From CAYTBN01 sp964436045 (GTDB lineage Bacteria; Myxococcota_A; UBA796; UBA9615; CAYRNR01), in contig CAYTBN010000019.1 of NCBI GenBank assembly GCA_964436045.1, positions 1-64,000 of the forward strand: 64,000 nucleotides of DNA, given 5' to 3'. Made by a program: the position numbers and the translations under genes. The notes under the pieces were generated by a model. That model did no database searches, was not told the DNA's origin, and worked only from the letters and a program-made list of their open reading frames with translations. Positions 8,999-16,934 of the stretch are shown piece by piece; the first letter of the stretch is position 1, and every line of letters starts with the position of its first letter.

Positions 8999-9428
8999 GC
9001 TCTTCGGCCCTCCCGGCCACGCCGTCGAGCAGGGTGATGATCTCCTCGGCGGCGGCGGGGGAGACCCCGGCCAGCAGGATCGACTCCACCGAATCGCGGA
9101 CCGGCGCCAGCGCGGACAGCCGCTCGCGGCCACGGTCGGTCAGGTCGACCAGCACCACGCGCCGATCCTTGCGGCTGGTCCGCCGGCGAACCAACCCGTT
9201 GGCCGACATACGGTCCATGAGCCCCGACAGGTTGGCCCTGGAGACAAGCAGGTGGCCGCCGATGGTACCCTGGCTCAACGGTTCGTCCGCTGCCTCGAGG
9301 ATCCGCAGGACCTGGAACTGATGATAGGTCACACCGAAGCGGCGGTAGACCCGGTTGCAGGCCTTGACAACCTCGTGCTCGGTTCGGAGCATCGACAGCA
9401 GCAGGCGGTGGTGGAATTCATCGGACAC
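8991..9428 (-). CDS. MarR-family transcriptional regulator
   Basis: 145 residues with the MarR winged helix-turn-helix. The recognition region is GVTYHQFQVLRILEAADEPLSQGTIGGHLLVSRANLSGLMDRMSANGLV, followed by the wing RRRTSRKDRRVVLVDLTDRGR (residues ~45-115), and flanked by dimerisation helices. Such proteins are dimeric, usually repressors, released by small ligands. The GTG at 9428 gives the family's usual length; an internal ATG at about 9392 is possible. The stop overlaps the next start (TTG at 8998), so the regulator is coupled to the exported M1-like protein, a likely regulatory target. It is divergent from the PrsW gene (39-base gap), which may share its operator. Confidence 0.85.
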   Translation of the reverse strand: MSDEFHHRLLLSMLRTEHEVVKACNRVYRRFGVTYHQFQVLRILEAADEPLSQGTIGGHLLVSRANLSGLMDRMSANGLVRRRTSRKDRRVVLVDLTDRGRERLSALAPVRDSVESILLAGVSPAAAEEIITLLDGVAGRAEELG

Positions 9429-9467
9429 GGCCCCGCATCCTAGCAGCAATCGTGGAGAGTGAGGCCC

Positions 9468-10682
9468 ATGAACCAGCATCCCCCGGGCCCCGGCTATCCG
9501 TCGCCGTACCCCCACGACTGGCGGCCGGCTGGGCCGCGCCAGCGGCGACGCTACCTGGTGCCACGCATCATCATCGGTGTCGGCCTGGCGCTGTTCATGC
9601 TGGTCTGCCTGTTCTGCACGGGGATGGTCGGGCTGGTCTACTTCGCCAGCGCCCCCGGCCTGTTCTTGCTGGCCAACGTCCTCGCCCTGCTGACCGCGGT
9701 ACCCTACGGCCTGCTGGTGCTGTGGCTCGACCGCAACGAGAAAGAGCCCCTGTACCTGATCGCCATCGCCGTGCTCTGGGGCGCGGTGGTCGCCACCCTG
9801 GTGTCGATGATCGTCAACGACTCCTTCGCCAGGGTGACCGCGGCGATGACCGGCGACACGATGGTGGCCCAGGCGCTGACCGCGTCGTTCTCGGCGCCCT
9901 TCATCGAGGAGCTGTCCAAGGGCGCCGCCGTCCTGCTGATCTTCCTGCTCTTCCGCTTCGAGTTCGACGACGTGCTCGACGGCATCATCTACGGCGCGCT
10001 GGTGGGGCTCGGGTTCGCCACCGTCGAGAACGTGATCTACTACTTCGACGCCGGTTACACCGCCGGGGTGGGCGAGATGGGCAAGCTGGCCTGGGCCCGC
10101 GGGATGCTGGGTGGCATCGGCACCCACGCCGCCTACACCGGTCTCACCGGCCTTGGCCTGGGCCTGGTCCGCGTGCTGCGCAAGGGCTTCGCGCGCTGGC
10201 TCCTGGTCCCCCTGTTCTGGGGCGTGGCAATGTTCGCCCACTTCTTCTGGAACACCTTCTGCTGCTTCTTCTGGATCGAGGGCGACGAGCTGCTCACCTA
10301 CGCCGCCGCCCTGCCCCTGGCCGTGGTCATGCTCCAGTCCCCCTTCGTGCTGATGCTCGGCTGCGTGGTGATCGTCGCCTGGCGCCACGAGAACCGTCTG
10401 ATCCTGACCTATCTGGCCGACGAACAGCCCGACGTGGTCGACGACCGAGGCCGCGCCGCCCTCATCCCCGCCCGCCGCCGCGTCTGGGGCGGCTTCAAGC
10501 GCTTCTTCTCCGGCGGCCCCGTCCGCTGGTGGCGCACCCGCGCCCTCGAGAAAGACCTGATCGAGCTCGCCTTCCTCAAGTGGCACCACCACCGGGACCT
10601 GGAGACCACCTGGAGCCCGGACGAGGACGCGGATGTGTTGAAGTTGCGGGGGCGGATCCGGCACCGGAGACAGGGGCTCTAG
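9468..10682 (+). CDS. PrsW-family intramembrane metalloprotease
   Basis: 404 residues. A Pro-rich cytosolic N-terminus (1-30) is followed by about eight membrane segments and a basic C-terminal cytosolic tail (~310-404). The PrsW signatures are present: FIEELSKG (145-152, with the Glu-Glu-x-x-Lys metal-site motif), a central FATVEN in GLGFATVENVIYYF, HAAYTG and FAHFFWN with the conserved His residues of the glutamic/zinc intramembrane protease superfamily. Family members cleave anti-sigma factors or other membrane proteins; the target here is unknown. ATG 9468 is preferred over GTG 9459 because GGAGAG lies eight bases before it. It is divergent from the marR-like gene. Confidence 0.85.
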   Translation: MNQHPPGPGYPSPYPHDWRPAGPRQRRRYLVPRIIIGVGLALFMLVCLFCTGMVGLVYFASAPGLFLLANVLALLTAVPYGLLVLWLDRNEKEPLYLIAIAVLWGAVVATLVSMIVNDSFARVTAAMTGDTMVAQALTASFSAPFIEELSKGAAVLLIFLLFRFEFDDVLDGIIYGALVGLGFATVENVIYYFDAGYTAGVGEMGKLAWARGMLGGIGTHAAYTGLTGLGLGLVRVLRKGFARWLLVPLFWGVAMFAHFFWNTFCCFFWIEGDELLTYAAALPLAVVMLQSPFVLMLGCVVIVAWRHENRLILTYLADEQPDVVDDRGRAALIPARRRVWGGFKRFFSGGPVRWWRTRALEKDLIELAFLKWHHHRDLETTWSPDEDADVLKLRGRIRHRRQGL

Positions 10683-10761
10683 CTCCTCGGACTCGAAACG
10701 CAAGGCACCGCGCCCATACCCCGTGATCGTCCGCCGGGATCGGGATCGACTCAGCGGTGGA

Positions 10762-11178
10762 ATGAGGGGACGGAGAACCACGCCCTGGATCGTCGCGCTG
10801 GTGCTATTCGCTGGCGGGGCCATTGTGTCCTTCGCCGCGACTCGGTACCTCGGCGGGACAGGCGAGGTCACACGCGAGGCCCCCACGGGGTGCGTCGACG
10901 GGATCGAGTCGCCCAATTCCAGGTGGCGGCAGGTCCCGCTGGAGTGGCGGCAGTTCACGTTCGATGCGACCGGCGATCGGATCTGGTCCCCCTGGATCGA
11001 GCCCAAGGCCAGGGTCGATGTCCGGGGCACCTTCGACAAGCCGAATGGGGGAGGTCCGGTCACGATCACCCTGCTTAAGAACGTCGAGGTATGCGCCGCC
11101 GAGGCGCCGGTCCGACGCCGGAGCTTATTCGCAAGCCGACCCCGTCCCGAACCATCTCCCCTCCAACGTCGGGAATAG
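10762..11178 (+). CDS. Hypothetical single-pass membrane protein
   Basis: 138 residues, not recognised. A basic start (MRGRRTTPW) is followed by one hydrophobic helix (IVALVLFAGGAIVSFAA, ~9-25) and an extracytoplasmic domain with W-rich strands (WRQVPLEWRQFTF, IWSPWIEPKARVDVRG) and two Cys (CVDG, EVCAAE), then an Arg-rich tail. The in-frame GTG at 10723 would add 13 residues but lacks a ribosome-binding site; neither start has a strong one. It follows the PrsW gene by about 80 bases on the same strand and might be co-transcribed. Coding bias is similar to its neighbours. Confidence 0.5.
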   Translation: MRGRRTTPWIVALVLFAGGAIVSFAATRYLGGTGEVTREAPTGCVDGIESPNSRWRQVPLEWRQFTFDATGDRIWSPWIEPKARVDVRGTFDKPNGGGPVTITLLKNVEVCAAEAPVRRRSLFASRPRPEPSPLQRRE

Positions 11179-11185
11179 CGACGTT
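11165..11185. other. Small inverted repeat across a stop codon
   Basis: AACGTCG, seven bases, then CGACGTT: a perfect 7-bp stem whose loop contains the TAG stop of the upstream gene. There is no T-run after it, so it is not a classical intrinsic terminator. It sits between convergent genes and may still mark a transcript end. The perfect 12-base palindrome ATGGTCGACCAT follows at 11195-11206. Confidence 0.3.
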
Positions 11186-11255
11186 CAGGCCGAGATGGTC
11201 GACCATGCGCCTTTGCGTCTTTGCGAGAGGCCTTCTCTTCTTCCGAGACCGAGGC

Positions 11256-12632
11256 CTACAGACTCAACATCTTCGTCTTGGCCCCCACCCGCTCGATCAG
11301 CTCCAGGCGGAACGCCTCGTAGTCCTCGTTGGTGGGGGTGACGATCAGGAAGCGGGACTTGCCCTGGATGGGGTTGTGGGCGCGGGGGAGGACGCCGAGG
11401 CGGTGGGTGAGGATGTGGTCGGGATCGGCCCACTCGCCGAGCAGGTCGACGACCTTGCTGTAGGGCATGCCCGGTTCGTCGAAGTCGAACCAGGTGGAGT
11501 TGGTCACGCCAGCGCGTTGGCCCGTGGCCTCCTCGACCCAGCGTTTGACCATCGCGGCGCCTGTGTTGGACGAGGGGCGCAGTCCTGGGTCGTAGACGGC
11601 GACGCTGTGGTCGGGGCGCTCGAAGTAGTCACACATCACGAAGCCGATGGCGGCCGGGCACAGGCCCAGCAGCCGATCCACCAGGTCGACGATGGCCGGG
11701 CCGACCACCTCCAACCGCTCCCGGGTCAGGTCGTGATTGATGCTGCCCGCGTACTTCTTACCGTCTGGCCCCACCAGCTGGTCGGTGAGCGCGACCACGG
11801 CGATCTCGCCCGGACGGGCCGGGTCGACGAACACCTGGAAGCTCTTGTTGTCGCCGACCACCTCGGGCTGGATCACCACCGTGCGGTTGAGGTCGTACTG
11901 CTCGACCTTGGCCCGCGCGTCATCGAGGACCTGGCGGAACTCGGCGAGGGTCTCGACCGGGAACACCCCCTCGCCGGCGTTCTCGGTGTTGCAGGCCTTG
12001 ACGAAGACCCGCCTGCCCGGCTCGTGGGCGGCGTGGAAGTCCGCGTCCGCCACGTCGAACATGTCCTTGCGGGTCTCGGCGGCGGCGAATGCCGACAGCT
12101 GGCAGACGGTCTCCTTGGAGTTGCCGATCACCATGTCCCGCAGGCAGTTGACGGCCACGTCGTCGCCGTCGGGGCCCATGTCGTCGATGGAGTACGTTCG
12201 GCGGCCGGCTGCCCGCTGGGCCGGGACCAGCTTGTCGACGTGGTCGTGGTAGATCACCTCGCCGAGGAAGCCGATGGCCTGCAGGTAGGCCACGAGGGAC
12301 CGATCGGTGCCCATGGGCAGCACCACCCGGTTCCTCCCGGGCCAGCACATGTAGGCCCCGGCGGTGGGCATCAGCAGGTCCATCCCCGGTCCGAGCAGTG
12401 CCCCGTAGTCCTGGCGGAACGCGGAGCGGCGGTCCGACTCGTCCGAGGTCTGGTTGAACCGCAGGTTGATGTCGTAGGGCGACAGCGCCTGGCAGATCCG
12501 GGACCAGCGCCCCTCGACCAGTCGCTCCAGGGGGTGTCCGGCGTCGAAGTACCGTCGCGACTCACCTCGGCCCGCCGAGCGCGCCGCCACCCGCACCACC
12601 TGTGTCGTCGCCATACCGGAACTGTCTTCCAT
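11256..12632 (-). CDS. ATP-grasp-fold ligase of unknown specificity
   Basis: 458 residues, cytosolic. The second half has the ATP-grasp layout. VFVKACNTENAGEGVFPVETLAEF is the ATP-binding Lys plus glycine-rich loop. RTVVIQPEVVGDNKSFQVFVDP is the second nucleotide-binding strand region. GFVMCDYFERPDHSVAVYDPGLRPSSNTG has the acidic metal ligands and the D-x-x-x-R near the catalytic end. The first ~150 residues (LMPTAGAYMCWPGRNRVVLPMGTDRSLVAYLQAIGFLGEV) form a different N-terminal domain. The enzyme probably joins a carboxylate to an amine or thiol using ATP; I do not recognise the subfamily. GGAGGT precedes ATG 12632. It lies 17 bases downstream of a lipase-like lipoprotein gene, likely one operon. 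Confidence 0.65.
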   Translation of the reverse strand: MEDSSGMATTQVVRVAARSAGRGESRRYFDAGHPLERLVEGRWSRICQALSPYDINLRFNQTSDESDRRSAFRQDYGALLGPGMDLLMPTAGAYMCWPGRNRVVLPMGTDRSLVAYLQAIGFLGEVIYHDHVDKLVPAQRAAGRRTYSIDDMGPDGDDVAVNCLRDMVIGNSKETVCQLSAFAAAETRKDMFDVADADFHAAHEPGRRVFVKACNTENAGEGVFPVETLAEFRQVLDDARAKVEQYDLNRTVVIQPEVVGDNKSFQVFVDPARPGEIAVVALTDQLVGPDGKKYAGSINHDLTRERLEVVGPAIVDLVDRLLGLCPAAIGFVMCDYFERPDHSVAVYDPGLRPSSNTGAAMVKRWVEEATGQRAGVTNSTWFDFDEPGMPYSKVVDLLGEWADPDHILTHRLGVLPRAHNPIQGKSRFLIVTPTNEDYEAFRLELIERVGAKTKMLSL

Positions 12633-12649
12633 CGCCACCTCCCGCTCGT

Positions 12650-14539
12650 TCACAGGCCGAGCTCGTCGTAGGGATCGACCAGCTCCGCGACCCCGTTGCC
12701 CAGCCACGTCTGCCACCAGTGCCGGAGCTGGGCCACCGCCAGGTCGTTGTCCTGGGCGCTGTAGTGATCCGCGGGCACCAGCTCGCCGTCCTCCAGCATC
12801 TCGTCGTACTGGTAGAGCACCGCGGTCCGCCCGCCGGCGTTGGCGGAGAGCGGAAGCGCACCGGTCAGGGCCAGCCCCTCGACGTCCTGGAGCACAGGCG
12901 GCGCGTGTTCCACGCCCAGTGCCCGGGCCAGGATCCGGTTGCACTCGTTGACCACCACCTCGTCGTCCATGACCATCGTCACCAGCAAGTCCCGGCGGCC
13001 GTCCAGCACGTGGGGTGCCCAGTTGGCGCCGTCGCCGCGCTCGATGGCGGCCTGCAACATCGGAAAGAACCGCGCGATGTCGCCGTCGCTGGTCCCCGCC
13101 GGAGCCATCATCGCGACCAGCGGCGCGAAGATGGTCGAGCGGAAGACGATGTCGGCCACCCGGCCCCCGGGCGCCGACAGCTCCCCCGCCAGCACGGTCT
13201 CGTCCAGCGCCAGCAGCTGGGCTCCCATGGTCGCGCCCAGCGAGTGGCCCGAGTAGACGATCCGATCGCCGTCCAGATCGCCAACGCCGTCGCCATCCAC
13301 ATCCAGGCCAGCGCGAACGGCCGCAGCCAGCTGCAGCTTGTCCCAGGTCGCCTGGCGCCAGTGGTCGCGCAGCTGCTGGACGTCGAAGCTCGCCTCGCCG
13401 TCCAGGTAGAGCCCGAAGAAGTTGAAGATCCAGAACAGGTCGGAGGCGGTGTCGCTGGTGGGGTGGTCGCCGTGGACCGGGGCGTCGATGGCTGCCACCG
13501 CCATCCCCAATCCGGCGATATCGCGGGCGAAACCGTGGGCCTCGCCGCGATCGCCGCCGAGGCCGTGCCCGTAGATGACCAGGGGCCAGGGACCGATGCT
13601 GTCGTCGTCGGGCAGGTAGAGGCTGACGGGGATGCTGTAATCGCCCACCGGTTCGGGGATCCCCCCCGGTGCCAGGTCGAGCCGCTGGTCGTCGCCCAGG
13701 TAGTCCGTCGCCCCGAGCAGGGCCTCGCAGCGCGCCACCGAGCCATCGCCTGCACAGGGACCGGTGAGCGTCAGCGTGGGCGACTCCTCGGCGAGCTGGC
13801 GCGCGATCTCCCGGTCCTGCTCCTCCAGGCTCTGGGTGGTAAACACCGTGGCGGCGGCGACCTGGTCGACGGTGAGACCGGTGGCCGCCAGGAGTTCCCG
13901 ATAGCGACCGTGGAGAGCCGCGAGCCGCGGGTCCTCGCTCGTTCCGTCCAGGGCGCCACGCAGGGCGTGCGAGGCCCAGACGGCCCCGCCGTCCAGAGCC
14001 CTCACCTCGCGGCTCATGGCCAGACCGTGCTGCGCCGCGGGCTCGAGGGGGCGGAGCGGCAGGAACACGGCCGTGGCGCCGTCGTCGTACCACTCCACCT
14101 CGTAGTCCACCGATTGGCCAGCGGCCGCGCCGTCCAGCCGCAGCAGCTGGACGGACGTGACGTCGACGGTATCCGGGTCGATGGGTGCGCTGAACCGCAG
14201 GATGATGCCCGCGGTGGTGCCAAATCCGTCCAGCTCCCGCAGCGCCTCGATCAGGGTGAACCCCGCCGGCAGGAAGTCCTCGCCATCCACACCCGAGCCC
14301 GGGTGGAAGTCCACCGCCAGCCCGGTCGGATTGGCCGCCTCGGCGGACGTGTGGACATCGTCGGGGAAGGTCGTGAGGACATGGCCTGGCTCGTACCAGT
14401 ACTGGGTTGCCCCATCCGGGATCTCGTAGGGCCAGGTCGGACCGGCGAGGATCGGGACGTCCGCGGCGGTGCAACCGCAGACGTGTAACGCGGCCAGGGC
14501 CACGAGCACGAACCACGGACGATGGGGGATCGGGGGCAT
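12650..14539 (-). CDS. Lipase-like lipoprotein (VolA/Pla-1 type)
   Basis: 629 residues. The N-terminus is a lipoprotein signal ending VCGC (lipidated Cys23). Residues ~130-200 look like a bacterial Ig-like strand module (IILRFSAPIDPDTVDVTSVQLLRLD). The C-terminal half is an alpha/beta hydrolase: VIYGHGLGGDRGEAHGFARDIAGLG, nucleophile elbow YSGHSLGA with Ser433, and a C-terminal Asp/His region. The order resembles surface-exposed VolA/Pla-1-like phospholipases of the 'virulence factor lipase' group, but a lipase activity is inference. A DVDGDGVGDLDGD segment just before the elbow is calcium-loop-like. The ATG at 14539 lacks a good Shine-Dalgarno. It is followed after 17 bases by the ATP-grasp gene. 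Confidence 0.7.
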   Translation of the reverse strand: MPPIPHRPWFVLVALAALHVCGCTAADVPILAGPTWPYEIPDGATQYWYEPGHVLTTFPDDVHTSAEAANPTGLAVDFHPGSGVDGEDFLPAGFTLIEALRELDGFGTTAGIILRFSAPIDPDTVDVTSVQLLRLDGAAAGQSVDYEVEWYDDGATAVFLPLRPLEPAAQHGLAMSREVRALDGGAVWASHALRGALDGTSEDPRLAALHGRYRELLAATGLTVDQVAAATVFTTQSLEEQDREIARQLAEESPTLTLTGPCAGDGSVARCEALLGATDYLGDDQRLDLAPGGIPEPVGDYSIPVSLYLPDDDSIGPWPLVIYGHGLGGDRGEAHGFARDIAGLGMAVAAIDAPVHGDHPTSDTASDLFWIFNFFGLYLDGEASFDVQQLRDHWRQATWDKLQLAAAVRAGLDVDGDGVGDLDGDRIVYSGHSLGATMGAQLLALDETVLAGELSAPGGRVADIVFRSTIFAPLVAMMAPAGTSDGDIARFFPMLQAAIERGDGANWAPHVLDGRRDLLVTMVMDDEVVVNECNRILARALGVEHAPPVLQDVEGLALTGALPLSANAGGRTAVLYQYDEMLEDGELVPADHYSAQDNDLAVAQLRHWWQTWLGNGVAELVDPYDELGL

Positions 14540-14566
14540 TGGATGAGAGCTTAGCAGTCCGGGGCT

Positions 14567-14640
14567 GGGACCGAGGCCGAGACCGAGGCCGAATCCGAGG
14601 CCGAATCCGAGGCCGAGGCCGAGGCCGAGTCCGAGTCCGC
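14567..14640. repeat. Imperfect hexanucleotide repeat (CCGAGG/CCGARN)
   Basis: About twelve tandem copies of a hexamer, mostly CCGAGG with CCGAGA, CCGAAT and CCGAGT variants, in the gap between two minus-strand genes. It starts GGGACCGAGGCCGAG; the same 15 bases begin a similar but shorter tract inside the DUF2339 gene at about 42606-42640. Confidence 0.7.
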
Positions 14641-14649
14641 GGGCGAGCG

Positions 14650-15681
14650 TTATCCCCCGATCCCCACGCCGGCCAGCACCTCGCCACACCCCGGACAACG
14701 ATCCCCGTCGAGGTCCACGTCGAGCAGCGAATACCCGTGGCGATGGATCAACCTGCGCTCGCACCCGGCGCAGAAGGTGGACTCCCCCGCGGCCCCCCAG
14801 ACGTTGCCCACGTACACGTGGTTCACCCCCTCCTCGCGGCCGATCTCGTGGGCACGGCGCAGGGTGGACACGGGGGTGCGGGGGCGATCGGTCATGAGGT
14901 AGGTGGGGTGGAACGCCGAGATGTGCCAGGGAACGTTGGCGCCCAGGCCGGCGATGAAGCGGGCGATATCGCGCAACTCGGCGGACCCGTCGTTGAGGCC
15001 GGGGACCACCAGGGTGGTCACCTCGACCCAGATGCCGGCGGCGACCCAGTCCTCGAGGGTCCGCAGCACAGGTGCCAGCCGGGCCCTGCTGACCCTGCGG
15101 TAGGTCCGCTCCCGCATGGACTTCAGGTCCACGTTGGCGGCCTCCAGGAACGTGGCGGCGGCGGCGGCGCTCCCGGAGCTGAGGAACCCGTTGGTGACGA
15201 AGACCGACCCGATCCCCTGTCTTGCGGCGATCGCCCCGACCTCGCTGGCGTATTCCAGCCCCAGGGTAGGCTCGGTGTAGGTGAACGAGATCGACCGGCA
15301 GCGCGTGCGAATGGCTGTCTCGACCAGCTCGGCGGCCTCGACCTGATTGCCGGGCGGCGATTGCGCCGGATCGAAGGGCCACTGGCTGATGGACGCGTTC
15401 TGGCAGAACAGGCAGCGCATGTTGCAGCCCACAGTGGCCACCGAGAGGCTCTGGCTGCCCGGGTGGTAGTGGCTGAGCGGTTTTTTCTCGATGGGATCGA
15501 CGTTGGCCGATACGAGCCGGCCGTGAATCCCGGTCTTCAGGGTGCCGGCGTCGTTCCAGCGGACGCCGCAGATCCCCGGCCGGCCGGGCTTGATCCGGCA
15601 GTTGTGGGCGCACAGGTTGCAACGTACGGCCCCACCCCGATCGGGGGCCCAGAAGCCAGCTTCTCGCTGAGTGCTGTTCAT
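14650..15681 (-). CDS. amrS: AmmeMemoRadiSam system radical SAM enzyme
   Basis: 343 residues. The radical SAM cluster motif is VGCNMRCLFCQN (Cys86, Cys90, Cys93, CxxxCxxC). The N-terminal CNLCAHNCRIKPGRPGICGVR is the conserved Cys-rich block of the pyruvate-formate-lyase-activase-like proteins of this family. WHISAFHPTYLMTDRPRTP near residue 265-283 is the typical C-terminal motif. A second CxxC pair (AGCERR, CPGCGE) follows at the C-terminus. This radical SAM enzyme family usually accompanies MEMO1-like and AMMECR1-like proteins; neither partner is in the window. The reaction is not established to my knowledge. The start ATG 15681 has a weak ribosome-binding site. It is divergent from the Lys-rich membrane protein gene. 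Confidence 0.85.
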   Translation of the reverse strand: MNSTQREAGFWAPDRGGAVRCNLCAHNCRIKPGRPGICGVRWNDAGTLKTGIHGRLVSANVDPIEKKPLSHYHPGSQSLSVATVGCNMRCLFCQNASISQWPFDPAQSPPGNQVEAAELVETAIRTRCRSISFTYTEPTLGLEYASEVGAIAARQGIGSVFVTNGFLSSGSAAAAATFLEAANVDLKSMRERTYRRVSRARLAPVLRTLEDWVAAGIWVEVTTLVVPGLNDGSAELRDIARFIAGLGANVPWHISAFHPTYLMTDRPRTPVSTLRRAHEIGREEGVNHVYVGNVWGAAGESTFCAGCERRLIHRHGYSLLDVDLDGDRCPGCGEVLAGVGIGG

Positions 15682-15761
15682 GACTCGAAATCTAGTTTGG
15701 CAGAACCTACAATCGTGGTGTTTCCTCTCCGGGGGAAGGTCGCCCGGACCAGGAGCCATCG

Positions 15762-16934
15762 ATGAGCCAGACATCAGACGACAAGGGTGGAGTGCCCGCG
15801 AAGAGCGGGGAGAAGCCCCCGGTCAGCGAGCCCGACAAGCCGGCACCGAAGAAGTCCGCACCCAAGAAGTCCGCACCCAAGAAGGCCGCGCCCAAGAAGA
15901 CCGCATCCGAGAAGACCACACCAAAGAAGACTACCCCGAAGAAGACCGCCGCCGTGACCGCCCCCGTGGCCACGACGACCAATGAGGAGGAGCCCGTGAC
16001 GAAGAAGAAGGAAGAGCCCGCCAGCAAGACCGCCGCGTCGGCCGATCCACTGCCCGAGGACAGCAAGAAGGCGACGCCCAAGGCCGATGCCGGAAAGGAC
16101 GCCAAGGCCGCGCCCAAGGCCGCGCCCAAGGCGGCGCCCAAGGCCACCCCCAAGGCGGCGCCGACGGTCGAGACCAAGCAGGCGGCAAAGGCCGCGCCCA
16201 AGGCCGCGCCCGCGGCCAAGAAGGCCGACAAGCCCAAACCCTCACCCGCGAATGCGGCGGGGTCTGCTCCGAAGGCCGCGCCCAGGCCCAAGCGCTACGA
16301 GCCCCCCTATCGCAGCCGCAACCCCGAGCCGGCGATGCAGGACAGCGGCGGCTCCGGCAAGTTCTGGCTGGTGGTCGCAGGCGCCCTGGTGGCGGTGTTC
16401 CTGATCCTGAGCTTCGCCAACAGTCGCAGCTTCCGGGTCGTCGAGCAGGAGGGCCAGGCCACGATGGTCAAGGGCTACTTCCTGCCGTGGGGCTTCGAAG
16501 CGTTCGTGCCCATCGGCGCCGAGGCGGCGTTCAACCCGATCCCCTGGCTCGATCCGCCCAAGGACGCCGTCCTCCGCGGCAACCTCAAGTCGGTCTCCCA
16601 GAGTTACTACCAGCTGCTGTACTTCGCGGCCGCCGAGGTTCGCGACGACGACGGTCTCTTCCTGGACCGGGACATGCAGGCGGCGGCGTTCGAGTCCTGG
16701 TTCAAGGAGAAGTTCGGGGGGACTCCGGGAGCCCTGGACCAGATGAGCGAGCTGCGCCACAAGGTCAAGGAGAACGCCCGGGCGACCGAAGCCTTCGTCG
16801 GGGCGCGCGGCGCCGTGCTCGAGCAGATCGAGGCGATGCTGGCCGGATTGCCCGCTCGCCCCTCTGCCGACGTCCAGGCCGACGCGGCCAAGTTCCAGGC
16901 GTTCCTCGAAGAGATGCGCGCAGTCGAGTTCTAG
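15762..16934 (+). CDS. Membrane protein with a histone-H1-like Lys/Ala/Pro N-terminal tail
   Basis: 390 residues in three parts. Residues 1-185 are low complexity, built from KKSAP, KKTTP and PKAAP repeats like eukaryotic histone H1 tails and some bacterial nucleoid proteins. Residues ~203-222 are one membrane helix (FWLVVAGALVAVFLILSF). Residues ~225-390 form a soluble helical domain (SQSYYQLLYFAAAEVRDDDGLF..., KVKENARATEAFVGARG...). By the positive-inside rule the basic tail should be cytosolic and could bind DNA, RNA or anionic lipid; this is inference. AGGAG precedes ATG 15762 by six bases. A TACAAT at 15708-15713 could be a -10 box, with no good -35. Its TAG shares the CTAG of the convergent transketolase stop. 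Confidence 0.75.
   Translation: MSQTSDDKGGVPAKSGEKPPVSEPDKPAPKKSAPKKSAPKKAAPKKTASEKTTPKKTTPKKTAAVTAPVATTTNEEEPVTKKKEEPASKTAASADPLPEDSKKATPKADAGKDAKAAPKAAPKAAPKATPKAAPTVETKQAAKAAPKAAPAAKKADKPKPSPANAAGSAPKAAPRPKRYEPPYRSRNPEPAMQDSGGSGKFWLVVAGALVAVFLILSFANSRSFRVVEQEGQATMVKGYFLPWGFEAFVPIGAEAAFNPIPWLDPPKDAVLRGNLKSVSQSYYQLLYFAAAEVRDDDGLFLDRDMQAAAFESWFKEKFGGTPGALDQMSELRHKVKENARATEAFVGARGAVLEQIEAMLAGLPARPSADVQADAAKFQAFLEEMRAVEF

Noticed and set aside
9450..11069. Long minus-strand frame running from 11069 into the MarR gene
   Set aside because: Overlaps the well-supported PrsW gene; only the last ~145 codons match a real family, so the MarR start was placed near 9428.
16080..16230. Short direct repeats that could be read as a repeat array or CRISPR
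   Set aside because: They encode the PKAAP tail of a membrane protein and have no spacers.
16931..16934. CTAG shared by two convergent stop codons
   Set aside because: A real overlap, but such sharing is common where genes converge tightly; no functional meaning claimed.
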